In this document: one piece after another, positions 45,303 to 53,930 of the stretch
How the letters are laid out: each line of letters starts with the position of its first letter
How positions within the stretch are numbered: position 1 is the first letter of the stretch
Origin: Sphingobacterium detergens
GTDB lineage: Bacteria > Bacteroidota > Bacteroidia > Sphingobacteriales > Sphingobacteriaceae
DNA: 64,000 nucleotides
Reading direction: 5' to 3'
NCBI RefSeq assembly: GCF_003610355.1
Contig: NZ_RAPY01000001.1
Span: 2,534,500 to 2,598,499 of the forward strand
Position numbers and translations under genes: made by a program
The notes under the pieces: generated by a model
Told to the model about the DNA's origin: nothing
Seen by the model: the letters and a program-made list of their open reading frames with translations, nothing else
Databases searched by the model: none

Positions 45303-45707
45303 TTAAGCTCCTGGAAATTTACTCATATCCATATAAAATATCTCCCAAGTGTGGCCATCATAGTCTTCCACCTTTCTTAACTGCATAAAACCATGATCCA
45401 TCATTGGCATTGGCTCTATTCCTCCTGCTGCCAGCCCTTTGTCAACAATTTCATTTACCCGATCCAGACTCTCCACGGAGAGCGCAAATAGTCCAGCGAT
45501 ATGACTTTTTGTATCGGCTATTGGCTTATTCGTAAAGGATTTAAATTTATCATGTGTCATGATCATGACAAAAATATGTTCACTCCAGACCATACATTTA
45601 GCATCGTCATCACAAAATTGTAGATTTACTTCAAAACCCAATTGAGTATAAAAATCCATTGATTTGTTTACATCCGCCACAGCGAGATTAATAAATACCT
45701 GTTTCAT
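45303..45707 (-). CDS. VOC (glyoxalase/bleomycin-resistance) superfamily protein
   Basis: The 134-residue protein starts MKQVFINLAVADVNKSMDFY, the usual VOC opening, with FYTQLGFEVN after it. Next are VWSEHIFVMIM and, in the second beta-alpha-beta unit, ALSVESLDRVNEIVDKGLAAGG and YDGHTWEIFYMD. It resembles the extradiol dioxygenase-like/lactoylglutathione lyase-like 'VOC' proteins of Bacteroidota. A Glu in HTWEIF fits the last metal ligand, while the first ligand position is not clear, so the activity is uncertain. It is monocistronic on the minus strand. Confidence 0.88.
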   Translation of the reverse strand: MKQVFINLAVADVNKSMDFYTQLGFEVNLQFCDDDAKCMVWSEHIFVMIMTHDKFKSFTNKPIADTKSHIAGLFALSVESLDRVNEIVDKGLAAGGIEPMPMMDHGFMQLRKVEDYDGHTWEIFYMDMSKFPGA

Positions 45708-45825
45708 CTTCTTAAATTTTTAATTGCTATTGATAACACAAAATTGCGCATTATGGTTTACAAAAATCTTGGCATAAGCCAAGATTTAAAGATCCTGTGA
45801 ATATGTTCCGCTTTGAATCTTTGCT

Positions 45826-46248
45826 TTAATATTTTTCTAATTTAAGTGTAATAAATTGTTCCCAATCACCGTTTTCCGAAAGCAAATACCAATGCCCAAC
45901 AAGCACCGAGTAGTCATTATTCATCTGCCCATTAAACTTTATTCCATCCCCCTCAATAGTAAACATATTATTGATTAAATTTCCTGTCATTAGTCCACTT
46001 TCCCCCCTCGAATTGGCATATTGCATCTTCACTTTATCTCCCGGCAGCATGGTGATCATTTCAAATGTTTCACTATGTTCTCCCCCTATGTGGACATCCG
46101 CCTTATGCAAAATACAGTTGTCATTGAGTATAAACTCATAAGAATCAACACCGACTAAAGGCAGTTTTTTTGCACCAACCCGCACTTCTCCCGAGGTTCT
46201 CCATTTACCAATAAATTTATGATAATTGCTATCTTTAATTTTATTCAT
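45826..46248 (-). CDS. Small beta-rich protein of unknown function (DUF1579-like pattern)
   Basis: I take the Met at 46248 (140 residues, MNKIKDSNYHKFIGKWRTSG). The frame is open to an ATG at 46350. The pattern of a lipocalin-like fold with FIGKWRTSGEV, FILNDNCILHKADVHIGGEH, FEMITMLPGDKVKMQYANSRGESGLMTG and KFNGQMNDDY-type strand (IKFNGQMNNDYSVLVGHW) resembles DUF1579/lipocalin-like proteins that are found in Bacteroidota. No signal peptide is seen with this start. An exact TATTTTTG box on the minus strand (46287-46294) lies 39 bp upstream of the preferred start, which supports it over the long form. The function is unknown. Confidence 0.6.
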   Translation of the reverse strand: MNKIKDSNYHKFIGKWRTSGEVRVGAKKLPLVGVDSYEFILNDNCILHKADVHIGGEHSETFEMITMLPGDKVKMQYANSRGESGLMTGNLINNMFTIEGDGIKFNGQMNNDYSVLVGHWYLLSENGDWEQFITLKLEKY

Positions 46249-46386
46249 TGTCATATAATTTGGGTCTTTAAGACACACTATTGATACAAAAATAATCTTA
46301 ACATCGTTATAGACTCTTGGCATAAGACAATAAAATTCGTCCCTGATCAAAATCCTCTATCAGTTGGCAGAGAGAAGCTACAAAGT

Positions 46387-46394
46387 TATATTTG
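46387..46394 (+). promoter_or_regulatory. -7 box of the DUF3592-like gene
   Basis: TATATTTG matches TAnnTTTG and is preceded by TTG at 46364-46366 with a 20-nt spacer, one over the usual limit. The transcript would start about 27 nt before the ATG at 46427. Confidence 0.45.
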
Positions 46395-46426
46395 TCTAAG
46401 TGTTAAGTATAATTTAATTATTAAAC

Positions 46427-46810
46427 ATGATCATCATAAGAACTTTCGGTGTTATTTTGCTCTTGCTAGGTTTATTTCTCGCATACGGACTATCCAAAGA
46501 CAGCAGACTGATGCTCTTTGGCAGTAAAATTAAAGCCGATGTCATTGGGATAGACAGTGTAAAAAGCAAGCGCTTTGGATACGTACATTATCCGATCCTC
46601 CAATTCAAGTATAAGCAAAAACAAGTTTGTCTGGTGAATGATTTAAGTAGCATTAACCCCAAAGAAGTACCTGCTCATATGGAAATATATTACAAGGAAG
46701 GTATCGGTATAAGTGATGGTTTTACTGTTATATATGCAGTCTTTTCCATTATAAGCATCATCATGATCATCTTTGGCATCATAGCCTTTCGCACCAAACA
46801 CGTTCGTTAA
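46427..46810 (+). CDS. DUF3592-like small membrane protein
   Basis: The 127-residue protein has an N-terminal membrane helix (about 2-22, IIRTFGVILLLLGLFLAYGL), an extracytoplasmic beta domain (about 32-90: KADVIGIDSVKS, YVHYPILQFKYKQKQV, VPAHMEIYYKEG) and a C-terminal membrane helix (about 98-120, VIYAVFSIISIIMIIFGIIAF). This order matches DUF3592 proteins, whose role is unknown. It is monocistronic and convergent with the gene at 46822. Confidence 0.7.
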   Translation: MIIIRTFGVILLLLGLFLAYGLSKDSRLMLFGSKIKADVIGIDSVKSKRFGYVHYPILQFKYKQKQVCLVNDLSSINPKEVPAHMEIYYKEGIGISDGFTVIYAVFSIISIIMIIFGIIAFRTKHVR

Positions 46811-46821
46811 CTTATATCAGC

Positions 46822-47343
46822 TTATTTGGAAAGTTCGGCAAGGTCTGCCTGGGAGAATATATGTTCCCCTTTGAGATAGCTATTTGCTTCTTTCAGGTAG
46901 ACATAAATTATTTTTCTGGCTTCGGGATTAGGCAACTTGTATAGGTTATGTACTAAAAACTCTTTATCCCGCAATCGGTCTTTACTGTAACTCAAAAAAG
47001 ATGGTGCATGTGTCTGTACACTCCAACGGATAAAACGTAAATCAATATTATCAGGATATTTGATGATAACCGATTCCAATAATTTTTTACCTTTTTTAAA
47101 CTGGCCCAGCTTCGAAAAGGGATTTCCCATATGCTTTGCCCAAAGGATCTCATAAGCGGCAAGATAGCCTTTTTCTGTCGCCGTATTTGCGGCTGCCTCT
47201 AACGTTTTCAAATTGGCCTCACAGAGTTTTTTATCTTTGACTGCAGCGGCATAATCGGCTCGCATTTTGTCCACATTTATTTGACCAAAACAACAAATTG
47301 TGCTTAATATAAAAGAGAAACAAACAAAAAATCGTACTACCAT
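46822..47343 (-). CDS. Secreted helical protein of unknown function
   Basis: The 173-residue protein has a Sec signal peptide (MVVRFFVCFSFILSTICCFGQ). The mature part is mostly helical and TPR-like: ANLKTLEAAANTATEKGYLA, YEILWAKHMGNPFSKLGQFKKGKKLLESVI and RKIIYVYLKEANSYL. A conserved-looking block is DNIDLRFIRWSVQTHAPSFL. I know similar ~170-residue hypotheticals in Bacteroidota, but no function. The stop is 11 bp from the convergent DUF3592-like gene. Confidence 0.65.
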   Translation of the reverse strand: MVVRFFVCFSFILSTICCFGQINVDKMRADYAAAVKDKKLCEANLKTLEAAANTATEKGYLAAYEILWAKHMGNPFSKLGQFKKGKKLLESVIIKYPDNIDLRFIRWSVQTHAPSFLSYSKDRLRDKEFLVHNLYKLPNPEARKIIYVYLKEANSYLKGEHIFSQADLAELSK

Positions 47344-47545
47344 CCCAAATTCAATTAAATAAAATCATGCATTATCCAGATGAATTTAAACATAAAATAT
47401 ATCATCATATTAACCAAACAGATTGTTACGTTCATATAAAATTCATCCTCAAACCATACTCAGTCTTATTCTAGTTCATATAACAATAGTTTAAGCGCAA
47501 GAGTTTTTTTATTTTTCCATTAAGCAGTTTCAACTGTTAGCGTTT

Positions 47546-48391
47546 CTACCCCTTGAGATTGGTAAGACGCGATAGCTCATCAAACTCTGCGGTGATCGTT
47601 TCTCCGCCTTTTGTTGCTATTAGCTGGGCGCCCTGTTCCGATATTTTATAACCTTTTTCATCCAGATACCACTGCAAAGCAATCTTATGGTTCATTTCAA
47701 ATTGGGAAATTACCTGCGGGAAGACAGACAGTATCCGAAGATGATCATCTTGACGTTGACGGTCTACAAGATCACTTTTGATCGTCACCAGCATTGCCCC
47801 CTGTCCATAATCAGCAATATAATAAGCGCTGGCATCAAACATTCCGGAAGCGATCAAACCGATGCGGTGCAACTCATCTTTGGAAAAATCGAAGCTGCTA
47901 TTGCTGAAAAGATCAATCTCTTGCTCTTCACCATATTTTTTTAGTTGAAGAGCTTGCTGCGTAATATGTTCAGAAAGACCAGATTTGGTATTTGCCCATG
48001 CCCAAAGCCAAGTTTCGGACGAATGCGAAAAAGTCCCTAAGACCTGGATCGGAAAATCAAGGTTCGGTCCAAAACTAATCTCCTCTTTGGTCATATCTAT
48101 ATTCCAATTATTATTACCGATGACCGTGGCAAAATCATACTGCTTATCAAAGGCAATTCCACCAAATCTTTCAATCAGTTCCTGTTCTGTGCGATAGATC
48201 AAGTTATCTTCCGGCTCCTTTGTAGACGTAACCTGCCCCACTTTAGCTCCGGGTTCCGCTCCTGTAGTAACTTGATCTACTTTTGCTCCTTGTTCTACTT
48301 TAGTGTCTTGCTCTACGTTAGCTCCTTGTTCTGATTCGGTACCCTGTCCTGTTTTAGTACCCTTTCCAAAAAGTTTGTTTAAAAATCCCAT
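47546..48391 (-). CDS. Hypothetical protein with Gln/Val/Thr-rich N-terminal repeat
   Basis: The 281-residue protein starts MGFLNKLFGKG, followed by a degenerate repeat of six-residue units (residues ~11-58; EQGANV, EQDTKV, EQGAKV, DQVTTG) and then a globular domain (65-280: TEQELIERFGGIAFDKQYDF, ISFGPNLDFPIQVLGTFSH, TWLWAWANTKSGLSEHI). This domain pattern matches a DUF6882-like family of bacterial proteins found with LRR or SMI1-type genes. I hold this family name loosely. It starts 10 bp after the LRR-like gene on the same strand, so both are probably made together. There is no signal peptide. The function is unknown. Confidence 0.62.
   Translation of the reverse strand: MGFLNKLFGKGTKTGQGTESEQGANVEQDTKVEQGAKVDQVTTGAEPGAKVGQVTSTKEPEDNLIYRTEQELIERFGGIAFDKQYDFATVIGNNNWNIDMTKEEISFGPNLDFPIQVLGTFSHSSETWLWAWANTKSGLSEHITQQALQLKKYGEEQEIDLFSNSSFDFSKDELHRIGLIASGMFDASAYYIADYGQGAMLVTIKSDLVDRQRQDDHLRILSVFPQVISQFEMNHKIALQWYLDEKGYKISEQGAQLIATKGGETITAEFDELSRLTNLKG
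48218..48361 (-). repeat. Degenerate 18-bp coding repeats
   Basis: The start of the gene at 47546-48391 holds about seven imperfect 18-bp units encoding (E/D)Q(G/D)(A/T)(K/N)V-like hexapeptides. Such repeats can expand or shrink by slippage without breaking the frame. Confidence 0.6.
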
Positions 48392-48401
48392 AATTGTTTC
48401 T

Positions 48402-49109
48402 CTAATTTTTCAATTCAGCCAGTAATTCAGCCCTTCTATAGCTCTCCCCGTTAATTGTCAGTATGATTTCATCGATCTGTTTTAAATCAGCTATTATTTT
48501 AAGCAATTCATTTTTTCTATCTATTTTGATTTTCTTATTGATAAAAAATTCATGAATATAAAGCGTATTCAATTTCGGAATTGTCTTTAGCTCAGCCAGA
48601 CCTTTCAACTGAAACATATTAGTTAACCTCAATTCACCTAATTGATCCAATTTAGCAAAATCAACTAATTTTTTTGAATTGAGTTCAAACAAAGCAATAC
48701 GTTTCAATCCCGAAAAATCATGCAAAAAAGATAAATCAGCCATCTTTGATACCGAGGAAATTTCGAGATTCCGTAATGAAGGTAGATGCGGAATGATTAA
48801 ATGATCACTTTTAGAAGTAAAACTTTCCAGTCGCAGCGACTCTAGCTCCAATCCCTGTACAAAATCCAATGTATTCACAGCTCCCCGATTACTTATATAC
48901 AATTGCTTAAGTGACTTACAATTGGCTATTGGGGATAAATCCTTAACACTTCCCGTAATTAATAAATTGCGCAAATTCCTTATTTTTTCAATAAATTTTA
49001 GTGAAATGCTCGTATAAAAAAACAGTTCCAATTTCTCAATCTGGTCGATCGGTTGATCTTTGAGAACATCCAAATCTTTCGCGCTATTGATCTCAATCGC
49101 TAATTCCAT
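48402..49109 (-). CDS. Leucine-rich-repeat-like protein
   Basis: From the Met at 49109 the protein has 235 residues (MELAIEINSAKDLDVLKDQ). The frame continues to an ATG at 49184, but that extension (MTDCKCIIGLVIAF) is less likely because an exact TATATTTG box on the minus strand lies at 49133-49140, inside it. Repeated units with L..L.L and N/S spacing (IEKIRNLRNLLITG, CKSLKQLYIS, LELESLRLES, LPSLRNLEIS, FSGLKRIALFEL, LDQLGELRLTN, IPKLNTLYI) show about eight LRR-like turns. LRR proteins bind other proteins. It has no signal peptide and is followed 10 bp later by a gene of unknown function. Confidence 0.7.
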   Translation of the reverse strand: MELAIEINSAKDLDVLKDQPIDQIEKLELFFYTSISLKFIEKIRNLRNLLITGSVKDLSPIANCKSLKQLYISNRGAVNTLDFVQGLELESLRLESFTSKSDHLIIPHLPSLRNLEISSVSKMADLSFLHDFSGLKRIALFELNSKKLVDFAKLDQLGELRLTNMFQLKGLAELKTIPKLNTLYIHEFFINKKIKIDRKNELLKIIADLKQIDEIILTINGESYRRAELLAELKN

Positions 49110-49324
49110 AGTACCTATTTTTATGCTTAACTCAAATATACTGAATGCAATAACCAACCCAATTATGCATTTACAATCCGTCAAAATCGTTTATGATTCG
49201 TGAAATTACTGAATATATCGACTGGCGATTTGTATCATATATTGAAAAAAACAGCACAAATATTAAATGAATAAGATTTTTTTACTCACAATTATTATTT
49301 TTACCGAACAGAAAAGTTTAAAAA

Positions 49325-50068
49325 ATGATAACAGTAGCGATAATAGAAGATGAACCCGCTGTTCGTAAGGAGATCAGTTACCTCATACAAGAGGAAACCG
49401 ACACAGCACTAATTGGTTGGAGCGACAGTGTCAGAACTGCTGTAAAACTAATTGAAGAAAAGAAACCGGATGTGATCCTAATGGATATTCAACTAAAGGA
49501 TGGTACAGCTTTCGATCTTCTAAAAAAACTCAATGTTATTCCACAAAACGTCATATTCATCACCGCATATAATCATTTTGCCATCAAAGCGATCAAGTAT
49601 GGTGCCCTGGACTACTTGCTAAAACCTGTTGACCAAACTGAATTAAAAGAAGCATTAGAACGCTACCGTCGTCGTAGCGATAATAATCCACAATGGATGC
49701 AACAGCTAAATATGGCACAAAGTGCAATGCACCATGGCGATTTACCCGAAAGTATTGCTTTGACATCCATTCATAATGTGCGTATCGTTGCTGTTCATGA
49801 CATCGTCTACTGTAAAGGTGATGGTCCATATACTTTTTTCTTTCTGAGTGATGGTTCCAAAGAACTCATATCCAAACCGCTGAAATATTATGAGGAATTG
49901 TTACCCGCCCCCTATTTCCTACGTACCCATCAGTCCTATCTGGTAAACCGTAAGTATATAACCGGTGTTAACCGTTCAGAGTATATCGTATTGAAAAACA
50001 AAGAAGAAATACCTATTTCGTCACGACGGAAAAACATAATTTTAACCCAGCTTTTCCCAGAGAAATGA
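49325..50068 (+). CDS. LytTR family response regulator
   Basis: The 247-residue protein has a receiver domain (1-120) with Asp9, Asp54 in VILMDIQLKDG as phosphoacceptor and Lys in LLKPVD, and a C-terminal LytTR DNA-binding domain (about 140-247: IALTSIHNVRIVAVHDIVYCKGDGPYTFFF region, YFLRTHQSYLVNRKYI, IPISSRRKN). LytTR regulators bind DNA as dimers through a beta-rich domain. The gene overlaps the histidine kinase gene by four bases (ATGA), so the two are translationally coupled and form one two-component system. Confidence 0.95.
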   Translation: MITVAIIEDEPAVRKEISYLIQEETDTALIGWSDSVRTAVKLIEEKKPDVILMDIQLKDGTAFDLLKKLNVIPQNVIFITAYNHFAIKAIKYGALDYLLKPVDQTELKEALERYRRRSDNNPQWMQQLNMAQSAMHHGDLPESIALTSIHNVRIVAVHDIVYCKGDGPYTFFFLSDGSKELISKPLKYYEELLPAPYFLRTHQSYLVNRKYITGVNRSEYIVLKNKEEIPISSRRKNIILTQLFPEK

Positions 50069-51984
50069 GATATCTGTTACGAAGTATTTTCTTTTTGCTG
50101 CTTATTTTACATATTGTAGCTTGCGACAAAAAACCGACTTTTTCTTCTCGAGACCATGATGCTGTTTTAGCAGAGATAAAGGAGCTCGAAGACATAAGGT
50201 TGACACCTACGAACGGCGACTCACTCAAGAGAGCCTGGCGACAACTCGGTGAAAATCCTAATGTAAAAAATGACACCGTATTCTTTGCAAAAGTTAAATA
50301 CAATACCGCTAGGCTATATGCCATGCTCCAGCAAGATTCCGCAGGCTTTTTTGTAGAGCAGGCACTTGAATTAATCGAACCTACCACTGGTAATCTAAAG
50401 TACAAAGCACTTATCTACAATGGTATTGGCAATATCCGTAGTGCCGAAGCAAAAGAACGCGAAGCAGGCTATTACTACAACAAAGCAGCTGCGATCGTTC
50501 TCTCGGACAGCACCGCAGGACTTTCTGCCGAAGCGAAATCGGCTATATTGCTCTCTGCGGCACAAAATAACCTAAGTTCGTTTCAATACAATCTCGCTGA
50601 AAAAATGAATCGAGCGGCCCTCAATCTCTCAGATTCACTTCCAAAGGAGCATATCAATCGCCAGCGTGTATTCGTACAAATGATTCAGACGCTAAATGCC
50701 TTGCAGAGGCCTTCTAAAGAAATACTTCCCTATCTCCATAAACTGGAGGATCTACATCATTTATTTCCAGATAAGTATAATATCAGTTTTTTATACGATT
50801 CGAAAATACAGTACTTTGAAACAACACAACAGCAAGATTCCTTGCTACATTACCAACTACTGAAAATAGAAATTGATGAGCGACTGAGCAATATCAAGGA
50901 GTCCTCTGTGTTGATGAATAATCTATTTGTAAACTACTGTAATGTTGCAGTAATTTATGTGTTATTCAAGAAGCCTGTGCAAGCAGCTCAATATATTACA
51001 AAAGCCAAACATCTTAGAACACAGTTCACCAAATTGATCTTTCCGCATAATGAAATACTCTTTCAAAAAAGCCTAGCCGAACTGTACCGCTTACAAGGCA
51101 AAAAGGAAGAAGCAATAGCCGTCCTAGATAATATCGTTCAATTACAGAAAAATGTCTATCATTCGGAAAACACACAAGCTATTGCCGAAATGAATGCATT
51201 GTATCAACTACAGGCCAAAGATCAGTCCATTCGCACATTGAATGAAAGCATTAAGATCAATAAACTACAATTACAGCAAAATCGTCTGTGGCTGGTCATA
51301 TCTTCTTTGGGTCTTATCTTATTGATTATTATATTATTCTTTCTATACTATAGTTTCCGTCAGCGACGCCTAAGCCAGGAGAAAGAAAAAGTCCTGCTGC
51401 AACAACAACTACTGCGCACACAGATGGAACCACATTTTATTTTCAACACCTTAGCAGCGGTTCAGAGTTTTGTGCGATTAGATAAGAAAGAAAGTGCCAT
51501 CAAATATCTCAATCGCTTTAGTCGTCTGTTGCGGAGCAATCTGGAGTTAAGTCGAGAGAATCTGGTGCCTTTAAATGAAGAGATCGAAACACTGGAAAAT
51601 TATCTGACCTTACAACAAATGCGCTTTGAAGATGCTTTTACCTATCATATTACACAGCCGGACGAACAGGATCTGAGTGCCATCATGTTACCTCCGATGT
51701 TGATACAGCCTTATGTAGAGAATGCCCTACTACATGGCATTGATCTCGAAACCTGTAAAGGCAATATCGACATTCATTTTCAATTGGATGGAGATATTTT
51801 ATCAGTGGACATCCTTGATAGCGGTAAATCTGAACCAAATATCCAAGAAACTCCACATCGCTCACTCTCTGGAACAATCAGTCACGAACGGATGCAACTC
51901 TTGGGTAGGAAAGCAAGCATAAAAATCACAAAAAATCCTGAAGGAGGTACACTTGTCAAATTGCAAATACCTGTTACATCCTGA
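50065..51984 (+). CDS. LytS-type sensor histidine kinase with TPR sensor domain
   Basis: The 639-residue protein starts with a hydrophobic segment ending in a lipobox-like LHIVAC (Cys21), then TPR-like helical repeats (about 60-400, periplasmic), one membrane segment (about 408-432, LWLVISSLGLILLIIILFFL) and a cytoplasmic kinase domain: His457 in EPHFIFNTLAAVQSFV (phosphoacceptor of the His_kinase family) and VENALLHGIDL (N box), with a glycine-rich GGTLVKLQIP near the end. It phosphorylates the LytTR regulator encoded 4 bp before. If the Cys is lipidated, the sensor would be held by lipid and helix, which is unusual. Alternatively the first segment is a simple membrane anchor. Confidence 0.93.
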   Translation: MRYLLRSIFFLLLILHIVACDKKPTFSSRDHDAVLAEIKELEDIRLTPTNGDSLKRAWRQLGENPNVKNDTVFFAKVKYNTARLYAMLQQDSAGFFVEQALELIEPTTGNLKYKALIYNGIGNIRSAEAKEREAGYYYNKAAAIVLSDSTAGLSAEAKSAILLSAAQNNLSSFQYNLAEKMNRAALNLSDSLPKEHINRQRVFVQMIQTLNALQRPSKEILPYLHKLEDLHHLFPDKYNISFLYDSKIQYFETTQQQDSLLHYQLLKIEIDERLSNIKESSVLMNNLFVNYCNVAVIYVLFKKPVQAAQYITKAKHLRTQFTKLIFPHNEILFQKSLAELYRLQGKKEEAIAVLDNIVQLQKNVYHSENTQAIAEMNALYQLQAKDQSIRTLNESIKINKLQLQQNRLWLVISSLGLILLIIILFFLYYSFRQRRLSQEKEKVLLQQQLLRTQMEPHFIFNTLAAVQSFVRLDKKESAIKYLNRFSRLLRSNLELSRENLVPLNEEIETLENYLTLQQMRFEDAFTYHITQPDEQDLSAIMLPPMLIQPYVENALLHGIDLETCKGNIDIHFQLDGDILSVDILDSGKSEPNIQETPHRSLSGTISHERMQLLGRKASIKITKNPEGGTLVKLQIPVTS

Positions 51985-51997
51985 ATTTTTTAAGACA

Positions 51998-52462
51998 ATG
52001 ATTTGGTTATTCTTTATATTTCAATTCGGACTCTTTATACTTGCCACTATTATTGCATTGGATTCGGCCCGTATTGCAATTTTCCTGTTTTACCAAAAAG
52101 ATAAAACTCGCTTACCTAGGAATACCATTGTAAAGTCTCCTTTAGGAGGGAGTCTATTATCATTAAAAACGATGGCCTTTGCTTGTCTTATTATTCCAAC
52201 ACTATGTCTTCTCTATTTTAGTTTATTAGGCAAGTTTGCCAATATTAACCTGAGTTTTATTCTAGCCTATTACAGCACAGCAATTATTAGCTTTCTACTG
52301 CTTGTTTTTTCTTCCAAAATTCATCAAAAGCTACAAGTAAGCTATTCTTCTGTAGGTAAAATCAGGCTACTATTTGTTATTGAAATATGCCTGCTCATTG
52401 CCTTGCTCTTTTTTGCAACGAAAGTTGATACAATGCATTTATTTCGACAAACGAGCGTATAA
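51998..52462 (+). CDS. Small membrane protein downstream of the two-component system
   Basis: The ATG at 51998 gives 154 residues (MIWLFFIFQFGLFILATIIAL). The frame also runs back to a TTG at 51953 inside the kinase gene, which I do not use. Four hydrophobic segments are visible (about 1-22, 50-72, 83-105, 120-142). The cytoplasmic loop is basic (FYQKDKTRLPRNTIVKS). I do not recognise the family. It starts 13 bp after the kinase stop, so it is probably in the same operon and may assist the sensor. Confidence 0.6.
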   Translation: MIWLFFIFQFGLFILATIIALDSARIAIFLFYQKDKTRLPRNTIVKSPLGGSLLSLKTMAFACLIIPTLCLLYFSLLGKFANINLSFILAYYSTAIISFLLLVFSSKIHQKLQVSYSSVGKIRLLFVIEICLLIALLFFATKVDTMHLFRQTSV

Positions 52463-52554
52463 ACCACATATCAAATCCGTAAGATTGATATGTGCGAATC
52501 GTAAAAACTATTTACGATTTGTAAATACCACTGCTGTGGCCAGCATTCCTTTCT

Positions 52555-52562
52555 TAGTTTTG
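52555..52562 (+). promoter_or_regulatory. -7 box upstream of the secreted paralogue gene
   Basis: TAGTTTTG matches TAnnTTTG exactly, and a CTG at 52534-52536 lies 18 nt upstream in place of TTG. The transcript would start near 52568, about 17 nt before the preferred ATG at 52585. Confidence 0.45.
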
Positions 52563-52584
52563 ATAAATCAGTAATGGTATGTAC

Positions 52585-53634
52585 ATGAAAAATACATTCT
52601 TCAATATCGCATGCATTAGACGAATCATAAGTTTCGCTATCCTTATTGTTATAACCAGAAATATTATGGCACAAGAAGTCAATCATTATATCGCGACCGG
52701 TAAAGACAGATCCAAAACGATCAGTGGACAGTACGGTGACCTCAGTGGCATCTGTCTCTTTGAAGACGGCAAATTCATGTTATATGGCTATGCTACCATG
52801 GTCTTTGGATCCTATGTCTTTGAAAAAGATTACCTTCTTTTCTATCCAGACCAGTTACCACAATTTCAGCTATATGCATGCCATAACCCCACTTTAGGAG
52901 ATGAAGTATCTGTCAATTTTAGAGGCTTCGAAGAGGGAAAGGCTTTTGTACAGTTTGGAGATGACAGCATGCAACCAGTTTTCAACGATGGAGCCAATTG
53001 CTTCGATTTCCCCTATATCTATGAGCAATCGCACCCGATGCCACAGTTGAAATTCACTGTACAAAATGAAGGTTTTGATGCTGGCTCTGCATACCAAACA
53101 TTTCACCATCAAAATGACCAGCGCTTCAATGACTTCATCGCAATCAATAATAAACCACAGCGAGCACGGGCGAATTTCGGCGCCTACCTGTATTTAACTG
53201 AAGATAAAAAGCTTGCTATAAGCCTTTCTAATTATGGCGGCAGAAAGGGCTTTTTAAGAGAAACCCCAGTAGACCCAACACAAAAGCGCTGGCTTGAAAT
53301 ACTAACAATGAAAAAAGAATATGAAAGTGCGGGAAGCATTGAGCTGACGGCAATATTTTCCAATGCGGAGTATAACATTTCTTATCCCGACCTAGCGGAA
53401 TATAATTTTGACAAAGCAACAAATCAATACATCAGCAAGTCCGCGGAGGATAATGACCAAGAGCGTGATCAGGGTGATCGCTATCTGCGTCAATATACCA
53501 AACAACCATTAGTACCCAAGCAAGGTAAGTTTGACAGCAAAACTGCCGCTACCGCAAGTCTATTTTTTGCCAGCTGTAACAAACCTGACGAATCGTATAA
53601 TCACATTAAAAGAAGAAAAGAAATAACTAAATGA
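52585..53634 (+). CDS. Secreted protein of unknown function, paralogue of the gene at 17317
   Basis: I use the ATG at 52585 (349 residues, MKNTFFNIACIRRI). An ATG at 52579 adds two residues. The signal peptide ends near MAQE (about residue 30). The N-terminal domain shares with the protein at 17317-18279 the blocks YGYATMVFGSYVFEKDYLLF (YGT..GSW in the other), QFQLYACHNPT, MQPVFNDGANCFDFP and FNDFI, and both end in a Cys/Asn motif (FFASCNK). This is good evidence of paralogy. The stop overlaps the next gene start (ATGA at 53631), so the two are coupled. Its role is unknown, and the fold looks beta-rich. Confidence 0.72.
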   Translation: MKNTFFNIACIRRIISFAILIVITRNIMAQEVNHYIATGKDRSKTISGQYGDLSGICLFEDGKFMLYGYATMVFGSYVFEKDYLLFYPDQLPQFQLYACHNPTLGDEVSVNFRGFEEGKAFVQFGDDSMQPVFNDGANCFDFPYIYEQSHPMPQLKFTVQNEGFDAGSAYQTFHHQNDQRFNDFIAINNKPQRARANFGAYLYLTEDKKLAISLSNYGGRKGFLRETPVDPTQKRWLEILTMKKEYESAGSIELTAIFSNAEYNISYPDLAEYNFDKATNQYISKSAEDNDQERDQGDRYLRQYTKQPLVPKQGKFDSKTAATASLFFASCNKPDESYNHIKRRKEITK

Positions 53635-53879
53635 TCAAACAAAGTTTATACCTCATCCTATTGCTATTCCTCGCTACAAGTAGTTATGCACAGTTGAATT
53701 TGCGAAAAGCGATTTTGCAAAGTGATTTGATTATTTCTATCAATAATCATCGTCAGGACACTATTTGGGACAATGACCATACTTTGCAGTCATACACGCA
53801 AATGGATAAAATAGATTCAGGCAATGCATTTATCCTACGCAAGGTACATTTACTAAAAGTCGCAAGTGAGTGGAAATAA
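53631..53879 (+). CDS. Short secreted protein, possibly truncated
   Basis: The 82-residue protein starts with a signal peptide (MIKQSLYLILLLFLATSSYAQ) and overlaps the previous gene by four bases (ATGA), so it is translationally coupled. The mature part is only 61 residues (KAILQSDLIISINNHRQD, then FILRKVHLLKVASEWK). The frame that follows at +1 still reads plausibly for about ten codons (GNKQWYQVCLA, stop about 53911), so a frameshift near the 3' end is possible. I do not recognise a family. Confidence 0.55.
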   Translation: MIKQSLYLILLLFLATSSYAQLNLRKAILQSDLIISINNHRQDTIWDNDHTLQSYTQMDKIDSGNAFILRKVHLLKVASEWK

Positions 53880-53930
53880 GCAATGGTATCAAGTTTGCTT
53901 AGCGTAATGAATAAAAAACAGTGATCGACC

